From the NCBI RefSeq assembly GCF_016921115.1, contig NZ_JAFFZS010000005.1, forward strand, positions 62,001-126,000: a stretch of 64,000 nt of DNA, read 5' to 3'. The DNA comes from Streptomyces actuosus. Lineage in GTDB: Bacteria > Actinomycetota > Actinomycetes > Streptomycetales > Streptomycetaceae. The translations under genes and the position numbers were made by a program. The notes beneath the pieces were generated by a model, which saw only the letters and a program-made list of their open reading frames with translations, was not told where the DNA came from and ran no database searches. How positions within the stretch are numbered: the stretch's first letter is position 1; the number at the start of each line of letters is the position of its first letter. Positions 46,654 to 55,899 of the stretch are shown in pieces.

Positions 46654-47310
46654 GTGCTCTTGCTCGCTCTGGATACCGCCACCCCAGCCGTCACCGTCGC
46701 CCTGTACGACGGGACGGACGTCATCGCCTCCTCGAGCCAGGTGGACGCGCGCCGGCACGGAGAGCTGCTGCTGCCGGCCGTTGACCGCGTGCTCACCGAG
46801 GCCGGCCTCGCGCTGGACGCCGTCACCGGGATCGTCGTCGGTGTCGGTCCCGGCCCCTACACCGGGCTGCGGGTCGGACTGATGACCGCCGACACCTTCG
46901 GACTGGCCCTCCAGGTCCCCGTGCACGGCGTGTGCACGCTGGACGGGCTCGCCTACGCCGCGGACATCGACCGGGGCCCCTTCGTCGTGGCGACCGACGC
47001 CCGGCGCAAGGAGGTCTACTGGGCGACGTACGCGGATTCCCGCACCCGCCTGACCGACCCGGCCGTGGACCGGCCCGCCGACATCACCGGGCAGGTCGAG
47101 GGCCTGCCCGCGGTCGGCGCGGGCGCACTCCTGTACCCGGAGGTCTTCCCGCGCGTGCACGAGCCCGAGCACGTCTCCGCCGCCGCCCTCGCCCGGTTGG
47201 CCGCCGAGCGGCTCGCGGCGGGCGTCGAACTGCCCGCGCCCCGGCCGCTGTACCTGCGCCGGCCCGACGCCCAGGTCCCCAGGAACTACAAGGTGGTCAC
47301 CCCCAAGTGA
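46654..47310 (+). CDS. tsaB: tRNA t6A complex protein TsaB
   Basis: 218 residues of the ASKHA fold (LLLALDTATPAVTVALYDG, GVGPGPYTGLRVG). It dimerises with TsaD for t6A37 synthesis. GTG 46654 is 6 nt after TAGGCT (46642-46647), so it is probably leaderless. The stop overlaps the rimI GTG by four bases (GTGA); tsaB, rimI and tsaD form one coupled operon. Confidence 0.95.
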   Translation: MLLLALDTATPAVTVALYDGTDVIASSSQVDARRHGELLLPAVDRVLTEAGLALDAVTGIVVGVGPGPYTGLRVGLMTADTFGLALQVPVHGVCTLDGLAYAADIDRGPFVVATDARRKEVYWATYADSRTRLTDPAVDRPADITGQVEGLPAVGAGALLYPEVFPRVHEPEHVSAAALARLAAERLAAGVELPAPRPLYLRRPDAQVPRNYKVVTPK

Positions 47311-47816
47311 CCGGATCCGACACCGTCGTGCTGCGCGAGATGCGCTGGTGGGACATCGACGCCGTGCTGGAGCTGGAGAAGAACCTGTTCCCCGAGGACG
47401 CCTGGTCGCGGGGGATGTTCTGGTCCGAGCTGGCCCACTCCCGGGGCCCGGAGGCGACCCGGCGGTACCTGGTGGCCGAGACCGCCGACGGCCGGGTCGC
47501 CGGGTACGCGGGACTCGCCTCCTCCGGCGACGTGGCCGACGTGCAGACCATCGCCGTCGCCCGCGACCAGTGGGGCACCGGCCTCGGCGCCCGCCTCCTC
47601 ACCGAACTGCTGCGCGCGGCGACCACCTTCGAGTGCGCCCAAGTGATGCTGGAGTGCCGCGTCGACAACGTGCGCGCACAGAAGCTGTACGAGCGCTTCG
47701 GCTTCGAACCCATCGGCTTCCGACGCGGCTACTACCAGCCGGGCAACGTGGACGCCCTGGTGATGCGCCTGACCGACCCAGCAACCTCCGTACAAGGAAC
47801 CGAGATCAATGGCTGA
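47307..47816 (+). CDS. rimI: ribosomal protein S18 N-acetyltransferase
   Basis: 169 residues, GNAT fold. [20 protein letters not shown] at the start and the acetyl-CoA loop [14 protein letters not shown] (~residue 90), then [18 protein letters not shown]. RimI acetylates S18 in E. coli; in actinobacteria the substrate may be broader. GTG 47307 overlaps the tsaB stop, and its own end overlaps tsaD by 8 bp. Confidence 0.93.
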   Translation: MTGSDTVVLREMRWWDIDAVLELEKNLFPEDAWSRGMFWSELAHSRGPEATRRYLVAETADGRVAGYAGLASSGDVADVQTIAVARDQWGTGLGARLLTELLRAATTFECAQVMLECRVDNVRAQKLYERFGFEPIGFRRGYYQPGNVDALVMRLTDPATSVQGTEING

Positions 47817-48900
47817 CCAACCCCTGGTCCTGGGGATCGAGACCTCCTGCGACGAGACCGGCGTCGGCATCGTCCACGGCACCACCCTCCTCGCCGACGC
47901 CGTCGCCTCCAGCGTCGACGAGCACGCCCGCTTCGGCGGTGTCGTGCCCGAGGTCGCCTCCCGCGCCCATCTGGAGGCGATGGTCCCGACCATCGACCGC
48001 GCGCTGCAGGAGGCCGGGGTCGCCGCGAAGGACCTCGACGGCATCGCGGTCACCGCAGGACCGGGTCTGGCGGGCGCGCTGCTGGTCGGCGTCTCCGCGG
48101 CCAAGACGTACGCCTACGCCCTCGGCAAGCCGCTCTACGGGGTCAACCACCTCGCCTCGCACATCTGCGTCGACCAGCTGGAGCACGGACCGCTGCCGGA
48201 GCCGACGATGGCGCTGCTGGTCTCCGGCGGCCACTCCTCGCTGCTGCTGTCGTCGGACATCACCTCCGACGTCCGCCCCATGGGCGCGACCATCGACGAC
48301 GCGGCCGGCGAGGCCTTCGACAAGATCGCCCGGGTGCTGAACCTGGGCTTCCCCGGCGGCCCCGTCATCGACCGCTACGCCCGCGAGGGCGACCCGGAGG
48401 CGATCGCCTTCCCGCGGGGCCTGACCGGGCCGCGCGACCCGGCGTACGACTTCTCCTTCTCCGGCCTGAAGACGGCCGTGGCCCGCTGGATCGAGGCCAG
48501 GCGGGCGGCGGGCGAGGAGGTACCGGTCCGGGACGTGGCCGCCTCCTTCCAGGAGGCCGTCGTCGACGTACTCACCCGCAAGGCCGTGCGCGCCTGCAAG
48601 GACGAGGGCGTCGACCACCTGATGATCGGCGGCGGCGTCGCCGCCAACTCCCGGCTGCGGGCGCTGGCCCAGGAGCGCTGCGAGCAGGCCGGCATCCGGC
48701 TGCGGGTGCCGCGGCCCAAGCTGTGCACCGACAACGGCGCGATGGTGGCCGCGCTCGGCGCGGAGATGGTCGCCCGCAACCGCGCGGCGTCCGACTGGGA
48801 CCTGTCGGCCGACTCCTCGCTGCCGGTGACCGACCCCCATGTCCCCGGCCGTGACCACGACCACGTGCACGAGGTCAGCAAGGAGAACCTCTACCCGTGA
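47809..48900 (+). CDS. tsaD: tRNA N6-threonylcarbamoyltransferase TsaD
   Basis: 363 residues. Transfers threonylcarbamoyl to A37. ASKHA motifs [13 protein letters not shown], metal-binding histidines in [18 protein letters not shown], and [13 protein letters not shown] are intact. Extra ~20-residue His/Asp-rich tail ([14 protein letters not shown]). ATG 47809 overlaps rimI; the stop overlaps the next GTG. Confidence 0.97.
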   Translation: MADQPLVLGIETSCDETGVGIVHGTTLLADAVASSVDEHARFGGVVPEVASRAHLEAMVPTIDRALQEAGVAAKDLDGIAVTAGPGLAGALLVGVSAAKTYAYALGKPLYGVNHLASHICVDQLEHGPLPEPTMALLVSGGHSSLLLSSDITSDVRPMGATIDDAAGEAFDKIARVLNLGFPGGPVIDRYAREGDPEAIAFPRGLTGPRDPAYDFSFSGLKTAVARWIEARRAAGEEVPVRDVAASFQEAVVDVLTRKAVRACKDEGVDHLMIGGGVAANSRLRALAQERCEQAGIRLRVPRPKLCTDNGAMVAALGAEMVARNRAASDWDLSADSSLPVTDPHVPGRDHDHVHEVSKENLYP

Positions 48901-49154
48901 CGGTCGCGCTGATGTGGGAGGCCCGGGCCGCGCAGGGGCGCGGCCCGGAGCTGCTGGCCTGGGCCCGGGCCCAGGAACTCGCCGGGACGCCGCTGCGCCG
49001 CGAGTTCCTCCGCGCGCCGCAGGACCGGGTCCTCGTGATCACCTGGTGGGACGCCGCGTACGACGCCGAGCTGCCCGAACTGCCGGAGCCGGACGGGGAC
49101 CTGGTGACCCGGGCGGTGCACCGGTGGCGGTTCGAGTCGCTGGGCCGGGACTGA
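48897..49154 (+). CDS. small protein, possible ABM-type fold
   Basis: 85 residues ([21 protein letters not shown] ... [19 protein letters not shown] end). The alternation of strands and one helix resembles a dimeric alpha-beta-barrel (ABM) fold, but no key residue is diagnostic. GTG 48897 overlaps the tsaD stop (GTGA), so it is the last gene of the tsaB-rimI-tsaD unit and may be coexpressed with it. Confidence 0.75.
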   Translation: MTVALMWEARAAQGRGPELLAWARAQELAGTPLRREFLRAPQDRVLVITWWDAAYDAELPELPEPDGDLVTRAVHRWRFESLGRD

Positions 49155-49433
49155 GCCGCTCGCCCGACCGGACCCGCGCGTGCCCCTGAACGGGACCGCG
49201 CGTCCGGTCCGTCGGGCCGAGGGTCCCCCAGAGCCGGGGATCGCCCGCCCGGGCGGCCACGGGTTCCAGAGGGCCTGTTCGGTGGTGCGGCCCCGTGGTG
49301 CGGCCACCGAAGGATGCGGCGGGCGCCATGGGGACCGCGAGGCAGAATGTTTCGCCGATCCCCGCGAATCTACCGATCCGCCTTTCGTGGCCGCAGGCTT
49401 CGTTCCCGGACGGTCGGGGTTACGATCGCCGCC

Positions 49434-50489
49434 ATGGCAGCCCCGGACTCCGCCGAGACCCAGCGCAAAGGGCGCTCCAGCCGGACCGCGACCCTCGCCG
49501 AGATCGCCCGCGAGGCAGGCGTCTCCGCCCCGACTGTTTCGAAGGTCCTCAACGGCCGCGCCGACGTCGCCCCGGCGACCCGCAGCCGCGTCGAGGACCT
49601 GCTGCGCGCCCACGGCTACCGGCGCCGCAGGGCCGAGGCCAGCCGCTCGCCGCTGATCGACCTCGTCTTCCACGAGTGGGAGAGCGCGTGGGCGATGGAG
49701 GTGATCCGCGGTGTGGAGAACGTGGCGCGCGACGCCGGGCTGAGCGTCGTGCTCAGCGAGAGCGCCGGCCGGCACACTCCGGGCCGCACCTGGGCCGACC
49801 AGGTCGCCGCCCGCCGCCCGCACGGCGTGATCCTCGTCCTGTCCGGTCCGGACGAGTCCCAGCGGGCGCTGCTGACCAGCCGGTCCATCCCGTTCGTGGT
49901 GATGGATCCGGCCGGCGACCCGGGCGCCGACGTGCCGTCCATCGGGGCCACCAACTGGCAGGGCGGACTCGCCGCGACCCGGCATCTGGTGGACCTCGGG
50001 CACCGCAGGATCGCCGCGATCAGCGGACCGCAGCGGATGATGTGCAGCCGGGCCCGGATGGACGGCTATCGGGCCGCGCTGGAGACCGCGGGGCTGCCCG
50101 CCGACCCGGCACTGATCCGCACCGGCGACCTCCACCACGAGGCCGGCTACCGCCTGGGCCGCGAGCTGCTGAGCCTGCCCGACCGCCCCACCGCCGTCTT
50201 CGCCGGCAACGACCTGCAGGCGCTGGGCCTGTACGAGGCGGCCCGCGAGCTGGGGCTGCGCATCCCCGAGGAGCTCAGCGTGGTCGGCTTCGACGATCTG
50301 CCGGTGGCCCGCTGGGTCGGGCCGCCGCTGACGACCGTGCGGCAGCCGCTGACCGAGATGGCCGAGGCGGCGGCCCGACTCGTCCTCGAACTGGGCCGCG
50401 GAGGCGAGACGCCGGTGGCGACGCGGGTGGAACTGGCGACGAGCCTGGTCGTGCGGGCGAGCACCCGGGCGCCTGCGACCGGGGGGTGA
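49434..50489 (+). CDS. LacI-family transcriptional regulator
   Basis: 351 residues. LacI helix-turn-helix at residues ~19-65 (TLAEIAREAGVSAPTVSKVL) with a hinge, then a periplasmic-binding-like sugar-sensing domain (GVENVARDAGLSVVL, GFDDLPVARWVGPPLTTVRQ). ATG 49434 lies 7 nt after TACGAT (49421-49426), with TTCGTT 16 bp further up, so it is probably leaderless. No sugar operon lies next to it; the target is unknown. Confidence 0.93.
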   Translation: MAAPDSAETQRKGRSSRTATLAEIAREAGVSAPTVSKVLNGRADVAPATRSRVEDLLRAHGYRRRRAEASRSPLIDLVFHEWESAWAMEVIRGVENVARDAGLSVVLSESAGRHTPGRTWADQVAARRPHGVILVLSGPDESQRALLTSRSIPFVVMDPAGDPGADVPSIGATNWQGGLAATRHLVDLGHRRIAAISGPQRMMCSRARMDGYRAALETAGLPADPALIRTGDLHHEAGYRLGRELLSLPDRPTAVFAGNDLQALGLYEAARELGLRIPEELSVVGFDDLPVARWVGPPLTTVRQPLTEMAEAAARLVLELGRGGETPVATRVELATSLVVRASTRAPATGG

Positions 50490-50550
50490 TCCCTTCACGG
50501 GGGGGGCGCGGGCCTGTCCGGAGGCCGCTCCGGAACCGGCGGCGGATCCG

Positions 50551-50580
50551 GGTCGGTGCCCCCTGCCGGGGGCGCCGACC
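50551..50580 (+). terminator. terminator after the LacI-type gene
   Basis: GGTCGGTGCCCC (50551-50562) pairs with GGGGCGCCGACC (50569-50580) with one G-U; loop about six bases. Confidence 0.65.
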
Positions 50581-50642
50581 GCAGGCCCGCGGCGCCACCC
50601 GGTGGCCGGCCGAAAGAATCTCCCGAAGAAATCCGCGGCACG

Positions 50643-50669
50643 TGTCGATCGGGCCGGCCCTCGTTCGAC
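50643..50669 (+). promoter_or_regulatory. ECF42-like promoter before the DGPF gene
   Basis: TGTCGA (50643-50648), 17 bases, then CGAC (50666-50669). As I recall, ECF42 sigma factors recognise TGTCGA at -35 and CGA/TC at -10, upstream of DGPF genes. Such a sigma is encoded two genes on. Confidence 0.6.
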
Positions 50670-50724
50670 GCAAGGGGTGAGAGGCCGGGAAGGACCCGGC
50701 CCCGCACCCCACGAGGAGGCCACC

Positions 50725-51081
50725 ATGCCCCGCTACCTGTCGCTCGTGCGCATCGACGAGAACAACGCGCCCGCCGCGGGCCCCAGCCCCGAGCTGATGC
50801 AGCGCATGGGCGAGCTGATCGAGGAGATGACCAAGGCCGGCGTCCTGCTCGACACCGCCGGGCTCGCCCCGAGCGCCCAGGGCACCCGGGTCCACTACGA
50901 GGGCGGGCAGCTGTCCGTCACCGACGGGCCGTTCACCGAGACCAAGGAGGTCGTCGGCGGCTACGCGCTGATGCAGGCCAAGGACATGCCCGAGGCGATC
51001 GAGTGGACCAAGCGGTTCCTGCGGATCCACGAGGAGCACTGGACGGTGACCTGCGAGGTCCGGGAGATCGCGGAGGGCTGA
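50725..51081 (+). CDS. YCII/DGPF-domain protein
   Basis: 118 residues. PRYLSLVRIDE at the start and the DGPF motif in LSVTDGPFTETKEVVGGYAL (~residue 72) place it in the YCII-related DGPF family. Function unclear; members are regular partners and targets of ECF42-type sigma factors. ATG 50725 follows ACGAGGAGG. The ECF gene starts 44 bp downstream. Confidence 0.93.
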   Translation: MPRYLSLVRIDENNAPAAGPSPELMQRMGELIEEMTKAGVLLDTAGLAPSAQGTRVHYEGGQLSVTDGPFTETKEVVGGYALMQAKDMPEAIEWTKRFLRIHEEHWTVTCEVREIAEG

Positions 51082-51125
51082 GTCGTCCTTGGCCGGCGGC
51101 CCCGCCCGGTGTTGGATGGTGGGCT

Positions 51126-52409
51126 GTGACACCGCAGCCCACCTCCGGACCCGACGGCGCCACCGGCCCGGGCGGTGCCATCGAGACCGTCTTCCGGCTC
51201 GAGTCCCCCCGCGTCATCGCCGCCGTCGCCCGCCTCGTCCGCGACGTCGGCATCGCCGAGGAACTCGTCCAGGACGCCCTGGTCGCCGCTCTGGAGCAGT
51301 GGCCGCGCGACGGAGTGCCCGGGAACCCGGGTGCCTGGCTCACGACCGCCGCCCGCCGCCGTGCCGTGGACCTGATCCGCCGCCGCGATACCTACGCCCG
51401 CAAGCTCCGGGAGATCGGCCGGGACCTGCCCGAGTCGATCCCGCCGCAGGAGCCCGCCGACCCCGACGACATCGACGACGACCTGCTCCGCCTGGTCTTC
51501 ACCGCCTGCCACCCGGTCCTGTCCGCCGACGCCCGCATCGCCCTGACCCTGCGGCTGCTCGGCGGCCTCACCACCGCCGAGATCGCCCGCGCCGTCCTGG
51601 TGCCGGAGGCGACCGTCGCCCAGCGGATCGTCCGCGCCAAACGGACCCTCGCCGCGAAGAACGTCCCCTTCGAGGTGCCCCGCGGCCCCGACCGCACCGC
51701 CCGCCTCGGCTCCGTCCTCGACGTCATCTACCTGATCTTCAACGAGGGCTACGCCGCCACCACCGGCGACGACTGGCTGCGCCCGGCGCTGTGCGAGGAC
51801 GCGCTGCGGCTGGCCCGGCAGCTCGCGCAGCTCATGCCCGGGGAGCCGGAGGTGCACGCCCTGGCCGCGCTCCTGGAGTTCCAGGCCTCGCGCCTCGCCG
51901 CCCGCACCGCCCCCGACGGCGAGCCCGTCCTGCTGCGGGACCAGGACCGCAGCCGCTGGAACCGCATGCTCATCGCCCGGGGCGTGGCCGCGCTGGACCG
52001 CGCCGGCGCCACGGCCGCCGGCGCCCCCGGCCCGTACGCCCTCCAGGCCGCCATCGCCGCCTGCCACGCGCGCGCGTACACCTACGACCAGACCGACTGG
52101 GCCGCCATCGCCACCCTCTACGGCCTGCTCGCCGCCCGCACCTCCTCCCCGGTCGTCGAGCTGAACCGCGCGGTCGCCGTGTCCATGGCCGAGGGCCCGG
52201 CCGCGGGCCTGGAGGTCGTCGACGCCGTCGCGGACCAGCTGGGCGGCTACCACCTGCTGCCCAGTGTCCGAGGCGACCTCCTGCTGCGCCTGGGGCGTGC
52301 GGAGGAGGCCCGCACCGAGTTCGCACGTGCCGCGTCCCTGACCGGCAACGAGCGGGAACGGCACCTGCTGCTGCTCCGGGCCGCCCAGGCGGCGGGCAGC
52401 GCCTCGTAG
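51126..52409 (+). CDS. ECF sigma factor with C-terminal extension (ECF42-like)
   Basis: 427 residues. Sigma region 2 (residues ~20-90: VFRLESPRVIAAVARLVRDV, AWLTTAARRRAVDLIRR) and region 4 (~130-190: LTLRLLGGLTTAEIARAVLV) are followed by a ~230-residue helical, TPR-like extension (ALCEDALRLARQLAQL, YTYDQTDWAAIATLYGLL). The layout and the adjacent DGPF gene fit the ECF42 group, in which the extension controls activity without an anti-sigma. GTG 51126; TTGGAT 8 nt upstream may give a second, leaderless start. Confidence 0.92.
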   Translation: MTPQPTSGPDGATGPGGAIETVFRLESPRVIAAVARLVRDVGIAEELVQDALVAALEQWPRDGVPGNPGAWLTTAARRRAVDLIRRRDTYARKLREIGRDLPESIPPQEPADPDDIDDDLLRLVFTACHPVLSADARIALTLRLLGGLTTAEIARAVLVPEATVAQRIVRAKRTLAAKNVPFEVPRGPDRTARLGSVLDVIYLIFNEGYAATTGDDWLRPALCEDALRLARQLAQLMPGEPEVHALAALLEFQASRLAARTAPDGEPVLLRDQDRSRWNRMLIARGVAALDRAGATAAGAPGPYALQAAIAACHARAYTYDQTDWAAIATLYGLLAARTSSPVVELNRAVAVSMAEGPAAGLEVVDAVADQLGGYHLLPSVRGDLLLRLGRAEEARTEFARAASLTGNERERHLLLLRAAQAAGSAS

Positions 52410-52473
52410 GCGCTGCCGTCCGGGCCCGCCCGCCCCGGCCCCGAGGCGGGCGGCGCGAGCACGGCGACGCGGC

Positions 52474-53643
52474 TCAGGCGGGGTGCCCGAGCAGCATCGA
52501 CGGCGCCCCGGCCACCCGGGTCAGGAAGACGGTCACCGCGCGCCGGCCGTGCGCCTTGGGCAGCACCTTGCGCCGCAGCTCCTCCGGTTCGACGGCCGAC
52601 CCCCGCTTCTTCACGGTCAGTACGCCCACCTCCCGCTCCCGCAGCAGCGCCTTCAGCTTCTTGACGTTGAAGGGGAGTCGGTCGGTGATCTCGTACGCCG
52701 TGGCGTACGGCGTCGGCCTCAGAGCGTCGGCCGTGACGTACGCGATGGTCGCGTCGAGCAGCCCGCCGCCGACCTCCTCGGCCACCTCGGCGACCAGATG
52801 GGCGCGGATCACCGCGCCGTCGGGCTCGTACAGGTAACGGCCCACGGGACGCACGGACGGGTCGGGCAGGCCCCGCCCGGCCAGGCTGCGCGGCCCGGGC
52901 AGCAGGGTCGCCCGTACCCCTCCCGGCCGACCGGCGCCGAACCACAGCACCGCCTCCTTCACGTCCCCTCCGTCCGAGATCCACTCCGCCTCGGCGTCGC
53001 CGGGAACCGCATCGTGCGGGATGCCGGGCGCGACCTTCAGCGCGGCGTGCGGGTGCTGCCGGGCCGCCTCGACGGCCCACGACAGCGGCGGCGAGTACGC
53101 CTCGGGGTCGAAGATGCGGCCCCGCCCGCCGCGTCGCGCCGGGTCGACGAAGACCGCGTCCCAGGAGGAGGTGTCGACCTGTGTCACGTCCGTCTCCCGC
53201 ACCTCGATCAGATCCGACAGCCCCAGTGCCTCGGCGTTGGCGCGCGCCGCGGCGGCCGTCAGCGGATCCCGGTCCACCGCCAGCACCCGGATCCCGGCCC
53301 GGGCGAGCGCGATCGCGTCCCCGCCGATGCCGCAGCACAGGTCGGCGACGGACGTCACGCCCAACTCCCCGAACCGTTCTGCCCGGTGGGCCGCGACACT
53401 CGCCCGCGTCGACTGCTCCACCCCGTTCGGTGTGAAGAACATCCGCCCGGCGTCCTCGGGCCCGAACTTGGCCGCCGCACGCTGCCGCAGCCGCGCCTGG
53501 CCCAGCGCCGCCGACACCAGCTCGGCAGGGTGGCTGCGGCGCAGACGGGTGGCGACGGCGAGTTCGTCTGCGGGGTCCGTGTCGCGCACCTCGTCGAGGA
53601 GGGCACGGCCTTCGGGCGTCAGGAGCGGGGCGAGGTCGTTCAC
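52474..53643 (-). CDS. SAM-dependent methyltransferase with THUMP-like domain
   Basis: 389 residues. A helical N-terminus (~80) is followed by a class I methyltransferase core with VADLCCGIGGDAIALARAG (SAM site, ~residue 96) and the DPARRGGRG active-site-like motif (~165). A C-terminal THUMP-like region follows (FNVKKLKALLREREVGVLTV). It probably modifies RNA. GTG at 53643 is 6 nt after CACAAT on the minus strand, another leaderless-type start. Confidence 0.88.
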   Translation of the reverse strand: MNDLAPLLTPEGRALLDEVRDTDPADELAVATRLRRSHPAELVSAALGQARLRQRAAAKFGPEDAGRMFFTPNGVEQSTRASVAAHRAERFGELGVTSVADLCCGIGGDAIALARAGIRVLAVDRDPLTAAAARANAEALGLSDLIEVRETDVTQVDTSSWDAVFVDPARRGGRGRIFDPEAYSPPLSWAVEAARQHPHAALKVAPGIPHDAVPGDAEAEWISDGGDVKEAVLWFGAGRPGGVRATLLPGPRSLAGRGLPDPSVRPVGRYLYEPDGAVIRAHLVAEVAEEVGGGLLDATIAYVTADALRPTPYATAYEITDRLPFNVKKLKALLREREVGVLTVKKRGSAVEPEELRRKVLPKAHGRRAVTVFLTRVAGAPSMLLGHPA

Positions 53644-53734
53644 CGGCTCATTGTGGGCCAGTCGGTGGACGGCGTGCCGCCCGGCGGCGCGGCCGGGCCG
53701 GGTTCTCCACGGCGACCTGCGAGGATCCGGCGCC

Positions 53735-54667
53735 ATGCGAGTAGTCGTACAAAACGATGAAAGGGGGGCGGGTCGGCGCGGAGCGGTCAGAGCCGGGCTC
53801 GCCGCACTCACCGCCGCCGCCGTCGCCTCCGGCTGCGCCCAGGGCGACGCCTCCGGCACCCGCCCCGCACCGGGCCAGCAGCAGGCGCAGTCCGCGACGC
53901 CGGCCCGCGCCGCCGACTCGTACGCCGCGGGGCAGCGTGCCGCCCGTGCCGCCCGCGCCGCCGCCGCCAAGCGCTGGGGCCTGTCCGAGGCGCCGCTCGT
54001 CGCCCCGCCGCCGCCCGCGAAGAAGCCGCGGATCACCACCCGGGACGGCTTCGAGGTCGACGACCACGAGGAACTGGGCCTGCCGCCCGTCTTCACCACC
54101 GTCCCCACCAAGAAGAAGATCGTCTTCCTCACCGTCGACGACGGTGCCGAGAAGGACCCGGCCTTCCTGCGCATGATGGGCGACCTGAAGATCCCCTACA
54201 CGGCCTTCCTCAGCGACTACCTCATCAAGGAGGACTACGGCTACTTCAAGAAGATGCAGGCCAAGGGCGTGGTCCTGAACAACCACACGCTCCACCACCG
54301 CTACCTGCCGGGCCTGTCGTACGCCGCTCAGAAGCGGGAGATCTGCGGCATGCAGGACGTGATCGAGAAGCGGTACGGCACACGCCCCACCGTCTTCCGC
54401 CCGCCCTACGGCAACTACAACCAGGACACCCTGCGCGCCGCGAAGGCCTGCGGCATCCGGTACGCCCCGCTCTGGGACGAGGAGGTCTACGTCGACCACT
54501 GGGAGTACCGCGAGTGGGACCAGGACCTCCACCCCGGCGACATCGTCCTCACCCACTTCCGTGGCCGCAAGGACTGGAAGGGCACGATGCCCGACATGAT
54601 CCGCCGGTTCCTGAAGAAGGTGACCGCCGAGGGGTACGCCGTGGCCCGCCTGGAGGACTACCTGTGA
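53735..54667 (+). CDS. lipoprotein polysaccharide deacetylase
   Basis: 310 residues. Signal peptide with lipobox VASGC (~residue 34), an Ala-rich linker, then a NodB domain (~125-310). Motif 1 is TVDDGAEKD (catalytic and metal Asp), motif 2 NHTLHHRY (two His), motif 3 FRPPYGNYN. The zinc site is complete, so a de-N-acetylase acting on cell-wall or other glycans is expected. ATG 53735. Its stop overlaps the start of a second deacetylase gene. Confidence 0.92.
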   Translation: MRVVVQNDERGAGRRGAVRAGLAALTAAAVASGCAQGDASGTRPAPGQQQAQSATPARAADSYAAGQRAARAARAAAAKRWGLSEAPLVAPPPPAKKPRITTRDGFEVDDHEELGLPPVFTTVPTKKKIVFLTVDDGAEKDPAFLRMMGDLKIPYTAFLSDYLIKEDYGYFKKMQAKGVVLNNHTLHHRYLPGLSYAAQKREICGMQDVIEKRYGTRPTVFRPPYGNYNQDTLRAAKACGIRYAPLWDEEVYVDHWEYREWDQDLHPGDIVLTHFRGRKDWKGTMPDMIRRFLKKVTAEGYAVARLEDYL

Positions 54668-55482
54668 GCAGGCGGGGGCGGGCGGCCGTCCTGCTGGCCG
54701 TGCTGACGCTGCTGTGGGTGCCGGGGTGCGCCCGGTCCGTCGACCCGATCCAACGGCTCGGCAGGAAGGCCGCGGAGCGGGTCCGCTCGCACGGCCCCAC
54801 CCCCCGACAGCCCTATCGCCGCTGGGGACTGACGGCTCCTCCGGCCCCGCCCCCGCAGCCCGCCGCGCGCCGACCGGCCCCCGCCGCCGGACCCGGCCTC
54901 CCTCCGGTCGTCCGCCACGTCCCGACCCGCGACAAGGTCGTCTTCCTCACCTACGACGACGGCGCCGAACGCGACACCCGGTTCGTCGGCATGGTCCGCG
55001 AACTGCGCCTGCCGGTGGCGGTGTTCCTCACCGACAGCGTCGTCGGTCCGGGCTACGGGTACTTCGCGGGCCTGCGCGCGGTCGGCGCGGGCATCCAGAA
55101 CCACACCCTCGACCACTCGGCCCTGCGCGGCCTGCCCTACGCCGCCCAGCGTGCGGAGATCTGCGGCCAGCAGGACAAACTCCGCGCCCGCTTCGGCCTC
55201 CGCCCCCGCCTCTTCCGCCCGCCCTACGGCACCTACGACACCACGACCCTGCGGGCCGCCGCCGACTGCGGCATCTCCGCGGTGGTCCTGTGGCGGGCCG
55301 CACTGGAGGGCGACGGGGAACTGTCCTGGGCGGACGGCCCGCACCGGCTGGAGCCCGGCGACGTCGTCGCCGTGGACCCCGACCGGGCGACCGGCCTCAC
55401 CCTGCAGGAGCGGACGGCGCGCCTGCTCAGGGAGATCCAGGCCAGGGGTCTGACGGTGGGACGGCTGGAGGACTACCTGTGA
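54664..55482 (+). CDS. second lipoprotein polysaccharide deacetylase
   Basis: 272 residues from GTG 54664, which overlaps the upstream stop (GTGA). Lipobox WVPGC (~residue 22), Pro-rich linker, NodB domain with TYDDGAERD, NHTLDHS and FRPPYGTYD, so the Asp-His-His site is intact. It is a tandem paralogue of the gene before it; both end in RLEDYL. The segment after motif 3 differs (LWRAALEGDGELSW instead of LWDEEVYVDHWEY), suggesting another substrate. Confidence 0.9.
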   Translation: MSRRGRAAVLLAVLTLLWVPGCARSVDPIQRLGRKAAERVRSHGPTPRQPYRRWGLTAPPAPPPQPAARRPAPAAGPGLPPVVRHVPTRDKVVFLTYDDGAERDTRFVGMVRELRLPVAVFLTDSVVGPGYGYFAGLRAVGAGIQNHTLDHSALRGLPYAAQRAEICGQQDKLRARFGLRPRLFRPPYGTYDTTTLRAAADCGISAVVLWRAALEGDGELSWADGPHRLEPGDVVAVDPDRATGLTLQERTARLLREIQARGLTVGRLEDYL

Positions 55483-55726
55483 GAACCGCGGGGACGGGCG
55501 GCGCCGGGCGCGCGGGCGGCGAAACCGGCGACTGCGGGCCGGGGCCGAGGTGCGGGACTGCGGGCAGGGGACTGCGGGCAGGTAACGGCGAGTGGGTGTC
55601 GCGTGCGAGCGGTGGGCCGGGGCGAGGCGGCTCGCCCGGCCCGTGCCCGGGGCCCGCCCGGCGGGTGTCCGAGGCCCGTCCGGTCCCCGTCACCGGGCTC
55701 GCGTCCCGCGCCGCGCCGCACGGCTA
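55483..55726 (+). other. spacer before the groES promoter, no gene seen
   Basis: 244 bp of G-rich, low-complexity sequence between the deacetylase stop and the first CIRCE. It contains GCGGGC-type repeats (GGACTGCGGGCAGG twice near 55555-55580). No gene. Confidence 0.5.
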
Positions 55727-55753
55727 TTGGCACTCCGCTTGACCGAGTGCTAA
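55727..55753 (+). promoter_or_regulatory. CIRCE operator 1
   Basis: TTGGCACTC, 9 bases, GAGTGCTAA. Binding site of the heat-shock repressor HrcA. It overlaps the -35 of the groES promoter. Confidence 0.95.
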
Positions 55754-55768
55754 TCGCGGTCATAGTCT
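55739..55768 (+). promoter_or_regulatory. groES-groEL1 promoter
   Basis: TTGACC (55739-55744), an 18-base spacer, TAGTCT (55763-55768). The transcription start would be near 55775, at the edge of the second CIRCE. Confidence 0.8.
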
Positions 55769-55773
55769 CGGCT

Positions 55774-55800
55774 CTGGCACTCACCACAGGAGAGTGCCAA
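55774..55800 (+). promoter_or_regulatory. CIRCE operator 2
   Basis: CTGGCACTC, 9 bases, GAGTGCCAA. It covers the predicted transcription start, so HrcA can block both promoter binding and initiation. Confidence 0.93.
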
Positions 55801-55899
55801 CTACGCGACGGGCAGGTCCGGCACCCGCGACGACGGATCGACCTGGTCGCCACCTCAGACAGTTAACCCCGTGAGATCTCCGAAGGGGGAGGTCGGATC

